Positions 46,978 through 61,700 are shown, numbered from the stretch's first letter. The stretch is 64,000 nt of DNA from Erythrophleum ivorense (GCA_026724425.1 JAIUCV010000577.1:462709-526708), one strand, 5' to 3'. The notes: generated from the letters alone by a model not told the origin. A program made the numbers and translations.

Positions 46978-48664
46978 AACATCACATTCAAATATATATA
47001 TGTGGCATTAAAACAAAATTTAGATATCATTTGATGCATAGCTTCAATATAGAAATCATTTGGTTGCTAGACAGTAGCACTCATTCATTCGTTAGGCTAT
47101 TATACTTAGGTCATTGGCCAACAACAGAGGGGTTAGCACCCAGGGCATCTATCTTAGTTAAGAAATAGACATAAATGCAACTAAACATTTAGCACAACAT
47201 AGCCGCATTTACACATTTAGTTTAATGCATATATATATATATATATATTAAATGTGCTGTTAACTACCTATTCAGTCAATCCCAAGGTGCTGTCAATTTA
47301 GTCTCTACTCTTTGTTATCAAAGTTTCTTTCTTACAATTATAATCACACAATACCTTATTTGTGGATGAGTCACAGCTAAAGCTTAAAGCAAAATGAAGT
47401 TGCTAATTTTAAATAGCATTAATTATGGTTTGCTTCTTATAAATTGGGAACTTAGAATTCTTAATCTAGGATCCTTCAAATCTCCATTTTCCTACTCATA
47501 TAAGTTTAACCACATTAGGATTCATCATAATAATTTCAAAATCCTAAAGTTTGGCTCCCCAAATATCATTTTAAATAGCAATTAGGCTCACTAACCAATC
47601 CTCCCTTTGCCTTAATGTTTCTCACTTAATTTTGACAATAAGATGCCCTCACAATTTATCATAGGAACATATATGATATAATTAATTGTCAAGATAGCTA
47701 ATACATTTTGCAATTTCTCTTTTAGTCTAAGCCCTAACTTATTAAAGCTATGATTTATTGGCTCAACACATAGTTCCAACACATGCACACATCTCCATCC
47801 TCAGCTAGTTATGCTTAAATAGAAGTTTTTAGATTCCTTACCTTATATAGCTTCGTCCTTTCCTCGATATAAGTGATAGCCCTTAAAAATGATTTCCTTT
47901 ATTTTCCTTATTACATGATAGTCCTGTTTCTCCAAATTCTTAACTGAACCTATACCAAAATAGCAACAACTAGAAAATTAATCTATGGAAGGAAAAGCTC
48001 ACATGGTTTAGGCTATCTCTGCTATCTACAAGCTTAATTAAAAATTCAATTCTTTCTTCTTGCAACCACTTCTTTTTTGGCCTTCTCAAGACACCATAGC
48101 AACCATGGAAGTCTTCTTTCTTCTTTGCAAAATGATCTCAGTTTGCTAGAAACAAAAGAGGCTAAATGGGGCTTTGTTGTCCACACATTACATCAATGAA
48201 ATCCAAATAGTTTAATGTTGCTAATTGCTTCTCTTTGTTTTTCTAAGTGCCACTGCTTATGCTTATGTGTCATATACTCCATTATGCATCAAGATAATTT
48301 ATTTAATTGAACATCTATAGTTTAACATGGCTAAGGGTTCTTGATGCTTCATAACCAACAAACATGCACATATATATATATATTAATAGATAATAGGGAA
48401 AATTAAATACTCTTAATCCTACATTGTTTATTCCTCCCATTGTTACATTTCAAGCCACTTGTCCCTATTCAATGTCACATGTCCCGATTACCTATCAAAC
48501 ATTACACTTGATGATACTTCCTAATTTGCACAGCTAAGAATCCTATATCATAGCCGAATGCATATTTATATGTATATGTGCATGGATGGTGGAATGTTAA
48601 TGTGGCAATGGTTGTGAGCTTGCCTTGTAGTCATTTATTAAATCATGCAACCACCAACTATGTA
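46978..48664. other. Non-coding DNA between two solo LTRs
   Basis: No gene or domain seen on either strand. AT microsatellites lie at about 47229-47248 and 48368-48382. A few blocks (47985-48190) resemble leader sequence of a retrotransposon LTR on the minus strand, but I cannot assign them. Confidence 0.5.
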
Positions 48665-48669
48665 ACAAG

Positions 48670-51565
48670 TCTACCACTATGAAATTAATTAAAAATAGTC
48701 ATGGAGAATTAAGGAATTATTATGGGGATTTGAGAAGATTAGGGAAAATAAGGATTTCTAAAGAAATGAGTTTTTTTTAGACATCTCAAGATAATAATCA
48801 TTTTTGGGTCATTGTTAGGTGAAGATATATTAATTATAGTTTTAGATTTAATAAATGGAATTAATTGAGGGAAGATGGACATTTAACTTGGGCCTTATAA
48901 TCAACTTAATTATGTTATAAGCCAATTATAGAAGCCCACCTTAGTTATAAAAAGGTCTAATTTTATTTCTTAGAAGCCTAACTATAATCTTGTGTAGACC
49001 CAATTCAAATAAATCCATATAACCTGGTGCAATAAACTAATTTTTGAACCCACTTAGATAATGGGCTTTTAGGTAAACCTAAACCCATCTAAAACCCTAA
49101 AATGCTCAGCTCTTCTACCTTATTCTATAGACTTAAACTATTTTTCAGCTAAAGGGGGTTTCATTTTCGCATATTGAAAGGAAGGCTAGGGTTTCATCAT
49201 AGTTTGGCTCCATTCTGCACTCTTAGGGGAAGAATCAACCAAGGTAAGTTTTATAAGACATATTCCTCTCATTTTTTCTACAATTTGGTTTGAATAATTT
49301 CTGGTTTAGTGAATTTTTCTCCATCACCTAAATCTAAAACCTTCTTTTTTGGTGATTTCTTGTGGATTTTCAAAGCTTGGGGCTAGTGGGATTATTAGGT
49401 AAGTATTCTTTCCTTATTTTGATGTATTTTTTGCTGAATAATGGCCCCAATAGTTGACTTACATAATAGGCTTTGATTATGTGCAAGAATACTCAAAATT
49501 TGGAATGAAACCTTGAAATTTCTAGTATGGGAAGGCTCACATTCGAATTTGAGTTTCATTAGAGTTTAAGTAAGTGCCTTTTAAATGTTCAAGATGTTAG
49601 GAATGTTAAGTGATTGATTTTTGTGTTTATTGTTGACTAAGCAATTGGTTTTGATACATCAGGACCTCTAGAGTGTAAGAGCTTACCTTTGGCTTCAGAA
49701 TGTGACTTAACTAAATGTGGTTAATTTTCTAATTCTATGTATATGCTCATTTTAATATGATTTTTGCTGCACATTTATGATTTTAAAATGCTAAATAATT
49801 GGTTGGCTACTTCAATTATTGGTGTTGTGGACCATGAGCATGTCCTTGGTGGAGTTATTGTGTGGCTATTATCTGTGCATTGTGCTTCGATCAAGTACCA
49901 AGTTGTGATTAAACTCATAAATGCACTGAGCCTAATGTATGCTCAATAGGAAGTTGGCACCATGGACAGGCCTTTCCTTGTGTTATTGGCCATTAACATA
50001 ATGTATGTGATTACTAGTATGAGATAATAGTCATTGGCAGCTTAACTAGTTCATTTGCTGATATGATGGATGATTATGATATTTATCTGATTAAGATGCA
50101 TTTATGCTGATTGAATTATACATATGTATGAAATTTATCTTTGGTTACTGAGATTCATGTCTAACCCCGTTTTATGAGCTAACAATTTCATTGAAGGTTC
50201 TTTGGATAAAGGAAAAGGGAAACAAGTAGATGAGCACCCTTAATTTGGAGGCCATGTGTGGGCTCTTTACACTTGGAACATTTTGTTTTAAAGTAAATGC
50301 TATTATTTTGTAATTCATTTTGTATAGTATCATGATGCACTCATATTGCTAAGTGTAAGCTTTTTGATTTTTATAATTAAGATTGAGTTTATTAGGAAAG
50401 TGGACCTTATAGTAGTTAGAATATGATGTATGTACTTAATTATGTTCTGATATGGATTAGTGTTGATTAAGAATCATGAATTGTCATATGAGAAAATAAT
50501 TATATCTCGCCATGAATGGTCAATTTGAATATTGCTATTGGAATCTCTGCTAAAATACCTTTTTAAATGATGTTATTAGGACTTTGTGGTACCTATTACT
50601 GCCATAATATGTAGATGTGCTTATATGTGTTAGTAATCACTTAAAGTGAATTCCTCCTAAGTCTCTAAATAATGAGGATTAGTGAATTAAGGTGTTTGGG
50701 AGATGGGAAGTCTAGAAAACCACATACGTTTACTTGGGAGTTCTTAGAATTCATTTAGAGTTAGCGGTAAATGGTTAAGAAGTGTGAAAAATGAGTGAAT
50801 ATGATTAGGAGGGAGTTAAGTCACAGCCAAAATTGCTTAAGTTATGGCCAAGAGTTATTTAGAGGCTTAGAGCGTTGTAGTGTAAAATTTTTAGTTGTGG
50901 CACAATATAGGGAAAATAGGTCCACAAGGGTACTCGAGACCATTCTCACTGCGACAAGCATCGGGTGAGAGGATTAAGAAAACTCTAGAAAGGACTCTCA
51001 CTGCAGCACCACGTAGGCTTGTTACGGTGAGAATAAGGTTTTGGGGAATAGGAAATTCCTATGAGTAACTTTACTGCAGTGCAAAAAGCCTTGGACACGA
51101 AGGTCATATAATTTTATTTTTAAGCTCCTGCAATAGGTTAATCGTGGTGTGAGTATACCAAGAAGCGACATAAAGTCAAATAATCCAGTTTTTAGGTTTC
51201 AATAGCTAACTTAGCTGCAACGAAAATGTCTAAGTCACAACCTAAATTATCAAATTCTTATTTTTAGCCTCTAGGACTTAGTGTTCATGATGTAAATGGC
51301 ATGTAATGACTTGGGGACAATTATAAGAGCATTTTATGAGTGTAGAATCAGTGTTAACATGGATTGAAGGACTTGTTTGATAACTTAAATTCCTTATAGG
51401 CTTAAATTGCCTTGTTTTTCTAAATAATGATTCCCAAGAATAATAAGGTTCAAATTTCCTCTATATTTCTACTTCTATTGATTTATTAATAATGTTTAAC
51501 TCACCCTAAAAAGATTAAGAGTTAATTATAATCAATTAGTATGATTAGTAGTTAGGGTTGTTACA
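48670..51565 (+). mobile_element. Solo LTR, family LTR-A
   Basis: 2896 bp, starting TCTACCACTATG (TGTAGCACCCTA in the other copy, aligned without gaps) and ending GGTTGTTACA. Exact target duplication ACAAG flanks it (48665-48669 and 51566-51570). It is homologous end to end with the 3' LTR at 26022-28913. No internal sequence remains. The first TG has become TC. Confidence 0.92.
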
Positions 51566-51570
51566 ACAAG

Positions 51571-53078
51571 TATGAAATATCTTCATATATGTTTATTTAT
51601 CCTACCTTCAGCTATATAGCCATAAAAAGAACATAGGTGCTTGTTTATAAATTTAAGTGGTGTATGACATGCTAATCCCCTTCTAGTATGGAAAAATACC
51701 TTTAGTCCATGTTTTAAGATAAAGTGAAGGAAACACTAACCCCAAAATATGTTATTAGCCTTTCTCATATAATGTTAAGTGGTTTCCTTTTTAAGTTATA
51801 TTATAGCTTAGGAAAAAATTAAGATATGACATTTACCAACTAATGATCAAGCTTAAATCATGCCAAAATATAACTGGGATAACAGTGGGTATAAAATAAA
51901 TTTAAGAATCGAACCAAGATAAATAAAGATGCTTAAAAAAATTTCTTGGGACAATAGTGTTGCTTCGTAATACTTAGAGGCCTTCTTAAAATAAGTAACC
52001 AAAAAAAGGAGTAGAAATTTAACCACCAAACATTAAAGGAGTAAAATTCAAGTTAAGCATATAAACCAATACAGTAAAAAAAATCTAATAGAAATAAAAA
52101 ATTTACCACTAATTCTAGTATTATTAGACTTCCATGAGCAAGATCATGATAAGAATCTAGCATGAAAGAGGAGGCACAAATCTCTCATTCTCTATAAACT
52201 AACATAAATAACTAAAGAAAAGGCATAAACCCATCACTATTCAAGATAAGGTTGACTTTTCAAGTCTAAAATGTGATAGCAGAACATTTTAGGAGGAGAA
52301 ACTAACCTTCAATGGGAGCTTTTGAATGTTGTTGCTGAATCTTAAGTTGAAGAGGTGGCTAAGAACCTCTAAGTAGAGGGAGACTTTTTCTTTTCCTTTC
52401 TTCTGGGTTTTTAGTGGCTATTCATGGCTAAAGTGTTAGTGTGTTAAGACTTTTTAGATAGAAGATCGCAAAAGAAAACAAAGGGCATGGAAAAACCATA
52501 ACAGTATTCAAGTTGGATATCTTCAAACATTGCATTCTTATAACACTAAAACCAAGAGCAAAGAGAGGGATTAGGCAGATAATGGGATTGACCTAGAAAA
52601 TGCAACATTGTATAATCAATATTCAATGTTAAGTAAAAAGAGACAATTACCATAATAAGGATATGCATGCATAAATAATCTAAGACACAATTATAGGCAT
52701 AAGTTTCCTAATATTGCTCATCATAATAATTATCATTCTAACTATAAGTTGGTGTGCTTATGATGTCCTACATATAAGAATTAATGTCAAAATATAATGA
52801 GAATATGAGGTGACGGCATAAATACAAACACCAAAATGCCCATCAATAGAAAAACATATTTCCATAGACTTTGGTGATATGTAAACAAAACCTCTGCTTT
52901 CTATTCACTTCGCTTAGCTAGTTTATGAGAGGAGTCATTGGTTGAAGCATTATGTCCCTATTGATGAAGAATAACAACAATCACAAATTTTCATTGTTTA
53001 ACATAACTTGAAGGTAGAAGATCAGTTACAAATGTCATACCTTAATAAGATAGCACAACTTTAATATCACATTACGTT
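51571..53078. other. Non-coding DNA
   Basis: No gene, RNA or clear repeat seen. It continues the host sequence in which the LTR-A solo copy inserted. Confidence 0.5.
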
Positions 53079-55320
53079 TATAACATCATTTTACATAAAT
53101 TTAACACCTTTGGTAGCAGAATTTATTGTTATTAAATGTGGAATTATCTCATTTTTGCTTAAACGTACCATTCCAACTTACCAATTTCATTCTTAATCCT
53201 TAGTATACTTGTTCAATTAGAAATATCACAAACAGAAGCATAGAATTCAGGTTTAAGTCAAGCTTTACATACTAACATCATTGCACCCTTTTCCATGTTA
53301 TTCCATAATTCTATCAAAATTTCAAAAATTCATATCTTGAGCTAGAGAGCTCCAAATAAGGCAAATTAGGACTCTATGGAAATCTCAAGACATGACCTAG
53401 CTATTGTAAAAATTTTAAATAAAAAAAATCATTTGGCCAATGAATATTCAATAGAACAGTACCATTATTAGATTTTCATGCATGTACAGGCCTAAGACTT
53501 TGGAAATACATATCTTGAGTTACACAACTCCAAATTGAGTGATCTCAGTGCTATGGAAAACTTATAATGTAAATTATATTCTTATAAAATTTTATGAGCA
53601 TTGGAGTTCATTTGTCTTCTCAAATATATAGAACATCAGAACTATCTAAATAAACAGTGATAGTGCATTTCTATATAATTCAACCAATTTTGAAAAATCA
53701 TAAGAAATTCTACAGAGGTCCAAAAATTATGTTATTTGACTTTGTAAAAAGATCTTAGATCTATATGCTTACTAAATTTCATGCCAAAATCATTTGGTTT
53801 GGTTTTGGTTTAGGGGTAAGATATAGCTCATTTTAGTATAAAGTTGGCATTAAATGGTCCATAATGTAATTCTACAATACAAGTGACCATTTGAGCAAGT
53901 CCAACACATGATTTACAGTATATTTGGTCATCTTATACAGTCCAAATCATCATAGAGCTCAAAATCACTCTCTTACTTGGATTTATACATACACTTTATA
54001 AGAGCCACATATGTCAAAAATCCATATTCTTGCACATTTGCTCCCAAATATGGTATATACATCATAATATCATACTTTTACGCAAGTGAAGGGTTACATT
54101 ACATAAATAAATTATATAACCATGCTTTGGCATTTAATTACATAAAATTCTAAAGCATTGTCAAAGTAACATGATTCAAACTTCTTGGCCTTCATTCTTT
54201 GCTGCTTGAGAACTCCCTAGATAAGGTTAGATATAAAATAGGGGAGAGTGAGATTCAAAGAATCCCAATAGCTCATTCACTCTTTCAAGCATACATATAT
54301 GGCATGTTATCATGTCAAAGAGAGCAAGCATGCATCTAATGCTTCCAAATATCTAACATAAACATATTTGCAAAGTCATATAGATTTATCAAGGTCAAGA
54401 ACAAGTTTTAGGGACTTTTGGTCTAGCCTTATCCAAATATATGGGACTTTTGGATTTGCTTCACCTATTTTGGAGACTTTTGACTTAGTCTCACTCATTC
54501 CATAAGATGTTTGGACTTGTCTCACTCTTGCTTAAGGACTTTTGGCTTCTCCTCACCTAATTTAAGAACTTTTTACATAACTTCACCTATCAAGAGCCAT
54601 ATCACATTTCAAGCAATTCAAAAAACATAATGTCATCAAATCATCAAACCAATAGCAATAGACATGTTTCATAATCTAGACACACATGCAAACAATCAAT
54701 GAAATCAAACAACCAAAACATAGATACAAGAATAGATGAAGAACTACTTTGAGTTAAGAAGTACAAGTTGTAATGGTCAGTTTTCATAAAAATGACAAAA
54801 ATAGATACATTTTTAAAGTAGGTCCCCTAAAATGAATTGGTTAAGGTCCATAAAATTTAGAATAATGATCTAGACATTAAGTAATGAATTCAGGAGGCCA
54901 GAGGTACCCTAAAACAGAGGCTAAGATAACTAGACAAAAATTAATAGAATAGTTACACAACGTAATGGCATTTTTGTAATTTTGAGAAAATTTTAGAATT
55001 CTCATAGGAGGGCTTTTTAAATGGAAATTTTAAGTTCTTTGGGGTTCTCAAAGGCCTTAAAAACCATGAGAAGTGTCGGGATAGTTAAAACTCCTCCAGT
55101 GTATATTTTCTAATGTCAGTTGATTCAAACTTTAACCCTTTTGTTTAGGAAGGTTTTAACTCTAATTTAAGTGATTCTAAAGGTATTTTATAAGATTGGG
55201 AACCTAAATTTTATAATGAAAAAAATAGTTCTAAAAAAAGAGCTAAATCGAACTGGAAACGAAAATGCCAAGTTAAAGGGACCTAAATAGAATTTTCGGA
55301 AACTACTTGTAAAACCTACC

Positions 55321-55330
55321 TATATATATA
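55321..55330 (+). promoter_or_regulatory. TATA run of LTR-B copy 7
   Basis: TATATATATA lies 552 bp from the LTR start, followed by CCACTCTTCTCC as a likely start zone. Same offset as in the other copies. Confidence 0.6.
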
Positions 55331-55941
55331 CCTTATACCCCACTCTTCTCCTCACTTAGTCCATTTCATTTCTACCCTAAACCAGAGAAAGGAGCAAGGG
55401 AGTGAGGCGCACAAGGGAGGAGAGAAAGAGAGAAGAAAAAGTAAGAAAAAGGTATGGTTTTTCATGAATTTTCTTGGTTTCTCTTTAGCAAATTCCTTCT
55501 CCTCCATCTTTTCTTCTTTCCTATGGGATTATTGAAGTATTTGGGGCTATTTTTTAAGGTCAAACCTAAGAGCGAATTTTTGAATTTAAGGAGAAGAAGT
55601 GAAGCAAAGTGAAAAACAAGTAAAGGAAGCCAAGGAAACAAGGTATTTTGCCATTTTTATGCTTGATTCTTCTTGTTCCTTCTCTTGTGTGTGTTTCACC
55701 CCATATAAGACCAGCCAAAAGGGATTGAATTTCTAGCCAAACCAATAGTGAATCTTAAGAAAATGAGGGAGAAGAACAAGAATATGCAAAGGAAACAATC
55801 AAATAACCATTAGATTTCAAGATAGCAAAGTTAGGGTTTCAAGTGTTCCACCAAAATTATGTTTTGATGCAAGAGTCCCTAGGCCAAAATAGATGTTTGG
55901 ATGAGTTCCTAAGATCCCTAAGAAACTTCCCACATGCATCT

Positions 55942-58737
55942 TGTAACAGCCAAGAAAAAGAAAAGAAAAAGAAAATAGAAAAGAAATGAGAAAAGAAAAA
56001 GGAAGGAAAAGAAAAGCTGAAAATTTTTGGAAGCTGAAAATTTTCTAAGTCTGCTAGCTACAGCCTAGCTATAGCGAATGTACCTGCTCGCTATAGCGAG
56101 AAATGGTCTAGCTATAGCGAGACTGCCTTCTAGCTATAGCGAGAAAGCTTCTAGCTATAGCGAGTTCGAGCACCCCCATACAAAATCCAGGGAGTTGCTC
56201 GCCGTAGCGAACGCCATAGCGAAGGCAGAGTTCTGGGACTTATTCGAGCTCGCCGTAGCGAGGGTTATGGCTCGCTATAGCGAGGGTTAGTCCGGAAAAG
56301 CGTGAAAATAGAGAATTTGACTTTTTAAACCATCCCAACTCATTCTTTCACTCTGTAACCGACTTAAGCTCACTTTAAGAGAGAGAAAAGGGCGGAGGAG
56401 AGAGAGAGAAGCTTAGGAGAGGAAGGAAGAACAAGAAAGGTAAGGAATTCCATGGCTTTTCTCTTAGTGTGTTACTCTTCTCCCCTTATCCTCTCTTTCC
56501 ACGGTTTTAATAGTTAAAGTAGCCATGTTTTGCTTTCTCTTCTTAAGAGTTGAGAGCTTGGGAGAAGAGAAAGAATAGTTAATGAATTCTAGTGAGAGAA
56601 AGAACCCTAGCTTGACATGCTTAGTAGGGTTGCTAGAAAGAGATCCCTAGCTTAAGAATCAAGTATTAAGGTATTAATTCCATACTTTTGTGTGGTTAGG
56701 CTCAAGAGGAACTCTCCCATCTAGGAGTTGTTGTGAAATCCAACAAGGGAGGAGACAATTGACAGAGCAAGTTGAGAATAGCCAACAAAGGTAGTTCTCT
56801 CCACTTTCTCTCATGCATAATTGTGTGTTTACATTGTCTTGCTTGTGTGTATGAATGATATGAGCTATGAGAAGTGTGTTAGCATGATTATGTGTTATGA
56901 TTGAGATGATGTTTTAAATGATTGTTGGTTTGCTTGAGGAAATGGAAAAGCCAATAACCCTATAGCCAAGGTGAGGATGAGCCGAAGCCCTAAGTTGGTT
57001 GAGCCAGGTCTCCCAAAAGTGAGGTTGACTCCCAAAGAGTAAGGGTGAGTCTAAGTACCTCTAAAGTATGGGAAGGCAAATCCAAAAGCCATAAGGGAAG
57101 GGGTGAGGCCGATCCAAGTACTCAGCGAGCTCTTGAACGTTATCCATGGCCATTTCACATGTTTTAAATGTTTTCATCATGTTTTATATGCTAACATGCC
57201 ATACATACACAATGAGACTTGTTGCATGCAATATATGTATGTTTGAATGAGAGTTGAACTACTGAGATTCCATGAATCTCACCCTCCCTCTCCACCATCC
57301 AACCATGTCAAGTGGCCCAAGTGAGATTAGAGATGGGAACAACCACCACCAAGTATGAAGCTAGGGATAGAGATGAAGAAAAGTGTAAAGTTTTGTAATA
57401 CATTGTACATGAGATGTAAGATGTAAATGTTGTATATGATGTAGCAACGATAAATATTGTAAGACAATGTATGTATTAACGATGAATGTATGAGAATGAG
57501 GTTTATGATGAATGAAAGAGCATGGTTGAATGAGAAAGAATCCATGATAGCCTAGAATATATGGGTGCATAAGTGGGCATGGGATAGTGAGTTTCCCCAA
57601 TCTAAGTTATTAGACACTTGAGGCATGATTGATAGCTCCTAAAGATGCTTTCTCATGTGCTCAAGGAGTCATAGAAGTAGAAAAACCAAGATTGGACCCT
57701 ATGAGTCCCACTTTTGGCCAAGAAAGGGCCTTCTTGCACATGATGTCATAGATCAGCCATATGACCTCTTCTTGCTATGAGATTTGACATGTAGCTAGAT
57801 TATGGTTAGAGCTTTCTGGGAAGCTAGAGTTCATGTCATTTAGAGGTCTATAGCATTTTCTATGATTTATCAAAGTTGACATCAAAAATTCGGATTTCAG
57901 AAAATCACTGTTCATTTGGTCAGTTTAGAAATCATGTCATCTGAGGGGCAAACGTAGTCCAATGGCTACGAAATTTTATAAACAGAAACTAGATGGTCAC
58001 AGTGACTTGTAGGAACTGGAAGCACCTCATTTAGAGGTCCATAGAGGAAGTTATGCAATTTCGAAGTTCCTGCCCAGAATCAGACACCCAACCAGACCCG
58101 AGGTACTGTTTCATCGGTTTCCAGGAAATTGGCTAGGTGAACTGATCTAGAGATATTTTTCTCCTCTAGCTAACATCCACATATTTCCATAGAGATAGAG
58201 TTTATGAGCATTGGATTTTTTTGGAATTAGTTAGGCATTTTCAAAGTCCATATCAGTAAACTGTGACAGTAAAGAAGCCCCCTCTGACCAGTGAACTATT
58301 TCGATGTCAAATGCAGAATGAGTGAGAGATTGAGACTTCTAAGTATTTTTAGCATGAAGTAGACATCTCAAAATTTCTAGAATGACCCAGATCATGTAGA
58401 TACGATTTTTCTGCATTTAGTTATGAATTTCCAAAGTTAGCCCAGAAAAGAAGCAAAATCTGCCACTAGCGAAAATGCATGTCTCCAATCCCTTTTTGCT
58501 TTCCATGAGTTCTAAGCATATAGTAGGGATTGAAATAAGTCTCAAAAGAGTAATTGAGCAAGAGGAATCAGAGAGAGGGCTCAACCGGTCCATGTTACTT
58601 CTAAGTGGAGCTTTACCCACACATAGTGCCATAGAGAAAGTAAGCATAAGGTAGAGAAAGTGTCTCTCTTATGAGTTCCGCATTGCCATATGGGCTAGAG
58701 GGCACGTTGGGTATGAGCTAGAGGTCAAGGTGTCACA
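55942..58737 (+). mobile_element. Solo LTR, family LTR-C
   Basis: 2796 bp, from TGTAACAGCC to AGGTGTCACA, inserted in LTR-B copy 7 with exact target duplication CATCT (55937-55941 and 58738-58742). Its 3' two thirds resemble LTR-B in the same order, so the families are related, but the first 400 bp are distinct and hold the palindrome array. It is the youngest level of this nest, and its CpG-rich motifs are little decayed. Confidence 0.92.
56066..56284 (+). repeat. Array of CTCGCTATAGCGAG palindromes in LTR-C
   Basis: Nine copies of a 13-14-bp palindromic motif lie in 220 bp. Perfect CTCGCTATAGCGAG stands at 56087-56100 and 56271-56284; CTCGCCGTAGCGAG at 56249-56262; close variants at 56067, 56109, 56131, 56152, 56198 and 56212. 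Four successive copies start at intervals of 21-22 bp. The array sits in the U3-like part, just ahead of a possible promoter, and also explains the 70-codon open frame at 56078-56290. Confidence 0.85.
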
Positions 58738-61700
58738 CATCTTCCATTAAGAAAACAAAACAAACTCACTTGGTGCTCTCTTGGTGCATAGCTTTGGCCT
58801 AGGCCAGAAGAAGTACCAAGGGGTAGTTTTAATTTGTTCCAAGCTTGATTTTAAGTCATATATGATGGGGGAGTATGAAAGGAAACCTTGAAAATTTTAG
58901 AAGTCATGGATAATGAGATGTAGTTATAGGTTCCATATTATGGCTTAAAGAAGCAACATCTAGTTAGACTCCTTGAAATGAAGGTGTGATGGCTCCAAGA
59001 GACTTCAATGGAGTCAATAACCTTAAATGGATGGAAAGAATGGAGCTAAGATAACCTTAAATAGATTGAAAGAATGGAAAGATAATTGAGCTATAAGAAC
59101 CACCTAGCTTTTGAAATGAATATGTAGCTTTAGAAATTGTTCCAAAAGTGTTATTGGCTTCCATATTATGTGTCTAGGCCAAGGAAACCAAGTTCCACCA
59201 TCTTGTGAGTGTGTGGCCGAGGGAGAGGAACCAAGTTCAAGGAAGAAAGTGTGCATTTGTGACAAAGGTAGCTCTCTCTTCTTTCTCTCATGCATAAGTA
59301 GATGTTTATCTTGTCTTTGAATGTATGTATGTATGTTTTGAGCTATGAAATATATTTTAACATGTATCTATATGCCATGGTACCATGATGTTATGTTATA
59401 CATTCAAATGATGCTTTATGAACTTGTTTTAGTTTGCTTGAGTGTGATGAAGCTAAAAGTTCCCTGGTAATAGTGAGGATCAGCCAAGAACCCTTAAGGA
59501 TGGGTGAGACAAAGCCAAAAGTCTCCCAAGAGTGAGGCTTAGTCAAGAACCTTTTTAGAACATAGGTGAGGCAAGTCCAAAATCCCTAAAGAGAATGGGT
59601 GAGGCTAAACCACTTGCTTGGCAAGCCTATGTATGTCTTATATGACTTCTTGAATGCTAAAAATGTTTCATGAATAATTATGAAAGCCATGATATCCATG
59701 CATGCATTTTTAAACTTGGATTTGCATTCTTTATGTATGGTTAAAAAGGACAAGAGCTATTGGGATTCCTAGAATCTCATCCCTTCCTCTCCATTGTCTA
59801 ACATGACTAGGTGGTCTAAGTGAGCCAAGGGATGGAAGCCACCAAGCATAAAGGAAGGAGATTGACAACAAAGAGTGTATTTTGTCCATTTTGTAGCTAT
59901 ATGAATGGCATATGATGGAATCCAATGTTGTATATGATGTATGAACTCATGAACACTTGTAAACATATGAATATATTGTATATGTATGAGATTTGATGCC
60001 ATGTGAATGTTGTAGCAAGTTCTTGACATTGAATGGCAAGATCTAGCTTATGGATTCTTGTGTATACCTTAGGGTGAGAAAGTGAGTTTGTAAAATCTGG
60101 GTTTGTTCACTTTTGAGACATATTTAGTAGACTATTTTGGTGCTTTCCCACGTGCTCAAGTGGTTATGGATGTCTTAGAAGTTATTTTGGACCATTTGAG
60201 ACCCATTGAAGACATAAAATTGACCATTTTCTAATTCATTACCAAGTTCTGACCAAATGAACGAATTTACTCATGAAATTTGGCATGCATATAGATTTCA
60301 TCTATATCTTTTTGGAAAGTTAAAGAATAGATTGTTTAGAGCTCTGTGGAATTAATTATGAATTTTCAAAGTTGCCAAATTTTAGTTGTTCTGATATGGT
60401 TACTGTTCATATAGTTAGTTTCTTCTCCTGTATCATTCAAGGGCCAAATGGTGTCCAATGCTCATGAAATTTTACAAGCATAAATTAGACATGATAATAT
60501 TTTTATGGCCACCTAGATCACCCTAATTTGATGTCTGAGTAGGAAGGTATGAATTTTTAAAGTTCTATGGTAGTACTAGTAGTACCAGCAAGTTTAGTTA
60601 CTATTCCATTGATTTCCAATAGTTAGAAGTCCTTGCTTTGGTCTAGACTTATTTTTAGAATAAATTAGACATCTGTAAATTTCCAGAATGATATAGTATG
60701 CTTGATTTTGATTTTTTTAGAATTAGTTATGATTTTTCAAAGTGCATGACAGAAAACTAGCACACCAACCCGAGGCTGCACCTGTAAATTTTGTGTATAT
60801 AGTTCATGAGATCGAGTTTTTAGCCACTTCTTGAGATGGTTTTGAATTTTATTTGTGTAATTAAATATGAGAATGAGAGGGATAAGTTCATATGGTCCAT
60901 GGGACACAAAATGAAAAATTTATCTACAATGTAACGTAAAATAATTCATTATTTTTATTGCATTTTCTTAAGAAATGATGCTAGACCAACGGAACCATAC
61001 TTGAAATAATATGAGATAGCCTAGTTAAATATGGTGTTACACAAGTTCTTCCTTTGATTCCCTAGCTTCTCCTCTCGACCTCACACACACACTTGGGAGA
61101 GGTTTGCTTTGCTTGGCCTAGACACTTCAAACAACATACAAAAACATCAATGAAACTATCTCTAGCCTTACATAAACTTTACACAAGCCAATTCCATCTT
61201 ATAGCATCCATATGGTTCCATATTGTAGCATAAAGAAGAAACTTATATAATTCATCATTTTGGCTCCATTTCTCACTCAATCTAAGTCACATGACTATTT
61301 AAATTCATTAGAGTCATCATAAACTCAATTTAATAGCTAAACACCAAGTTGCTTCTTTATACCTAATGGAACCATAAATTTCCAACTTTCAAAATATGGT
61401 TCCTAAATTCAAACCACTGGTTTCTTTAGTGTTTATTATTCATACTTAGACTATTCATATTTTTAGAATAAAAGAAAACTCTCCCTACACACTTGGAATG
61501 GAGCTTGGTTGAGATTATGCCTAAGGAAGCCACTAAGGGAGTTTCATTCATTTCTCTTGGGAAATTAGTATCCATGAAGCTTCCTAGATCTTTTAAAGAC
61601 TTCAACATACTCTTATATAAGTTAAATCATCATTAGAAAGCTTCATAAATCCTTAGGTGCAACCAAAACCCTAATTTCCCAATTATGGAATTCATGGCTT

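Larger units (their letters stand above)
54769..61041 (+). mobile_element. Solo LTR, family LTR-B, copy 7 (interrupted by LTR-C)
   Basis: It runs from TGTAATGGTCAG to GGTGTTACA, inserted in copy 6 with exact target duplication CAAGT (54764-54768 and 61042-61046). Without the inserted LTR-C and its duplication it is about 3.47 kb. Sense is plus, opposite to its host. Confidence 0.93.

Noticed and set aside
56066..56284. CRISPR-like regular array
   Set aside because: Units are 14-bp palindromes with spacers of about 7 bp, in a plant LTR; this does not fit CRISPR repeat and spacer lengths or context.
56078..56290. 70-codon open frame with repeated LAIAR / SSYSE
   Set aside because: It is the translation of the CTCGCTATAGCGAG array; no start context or homologue, and it lies in an LTR.
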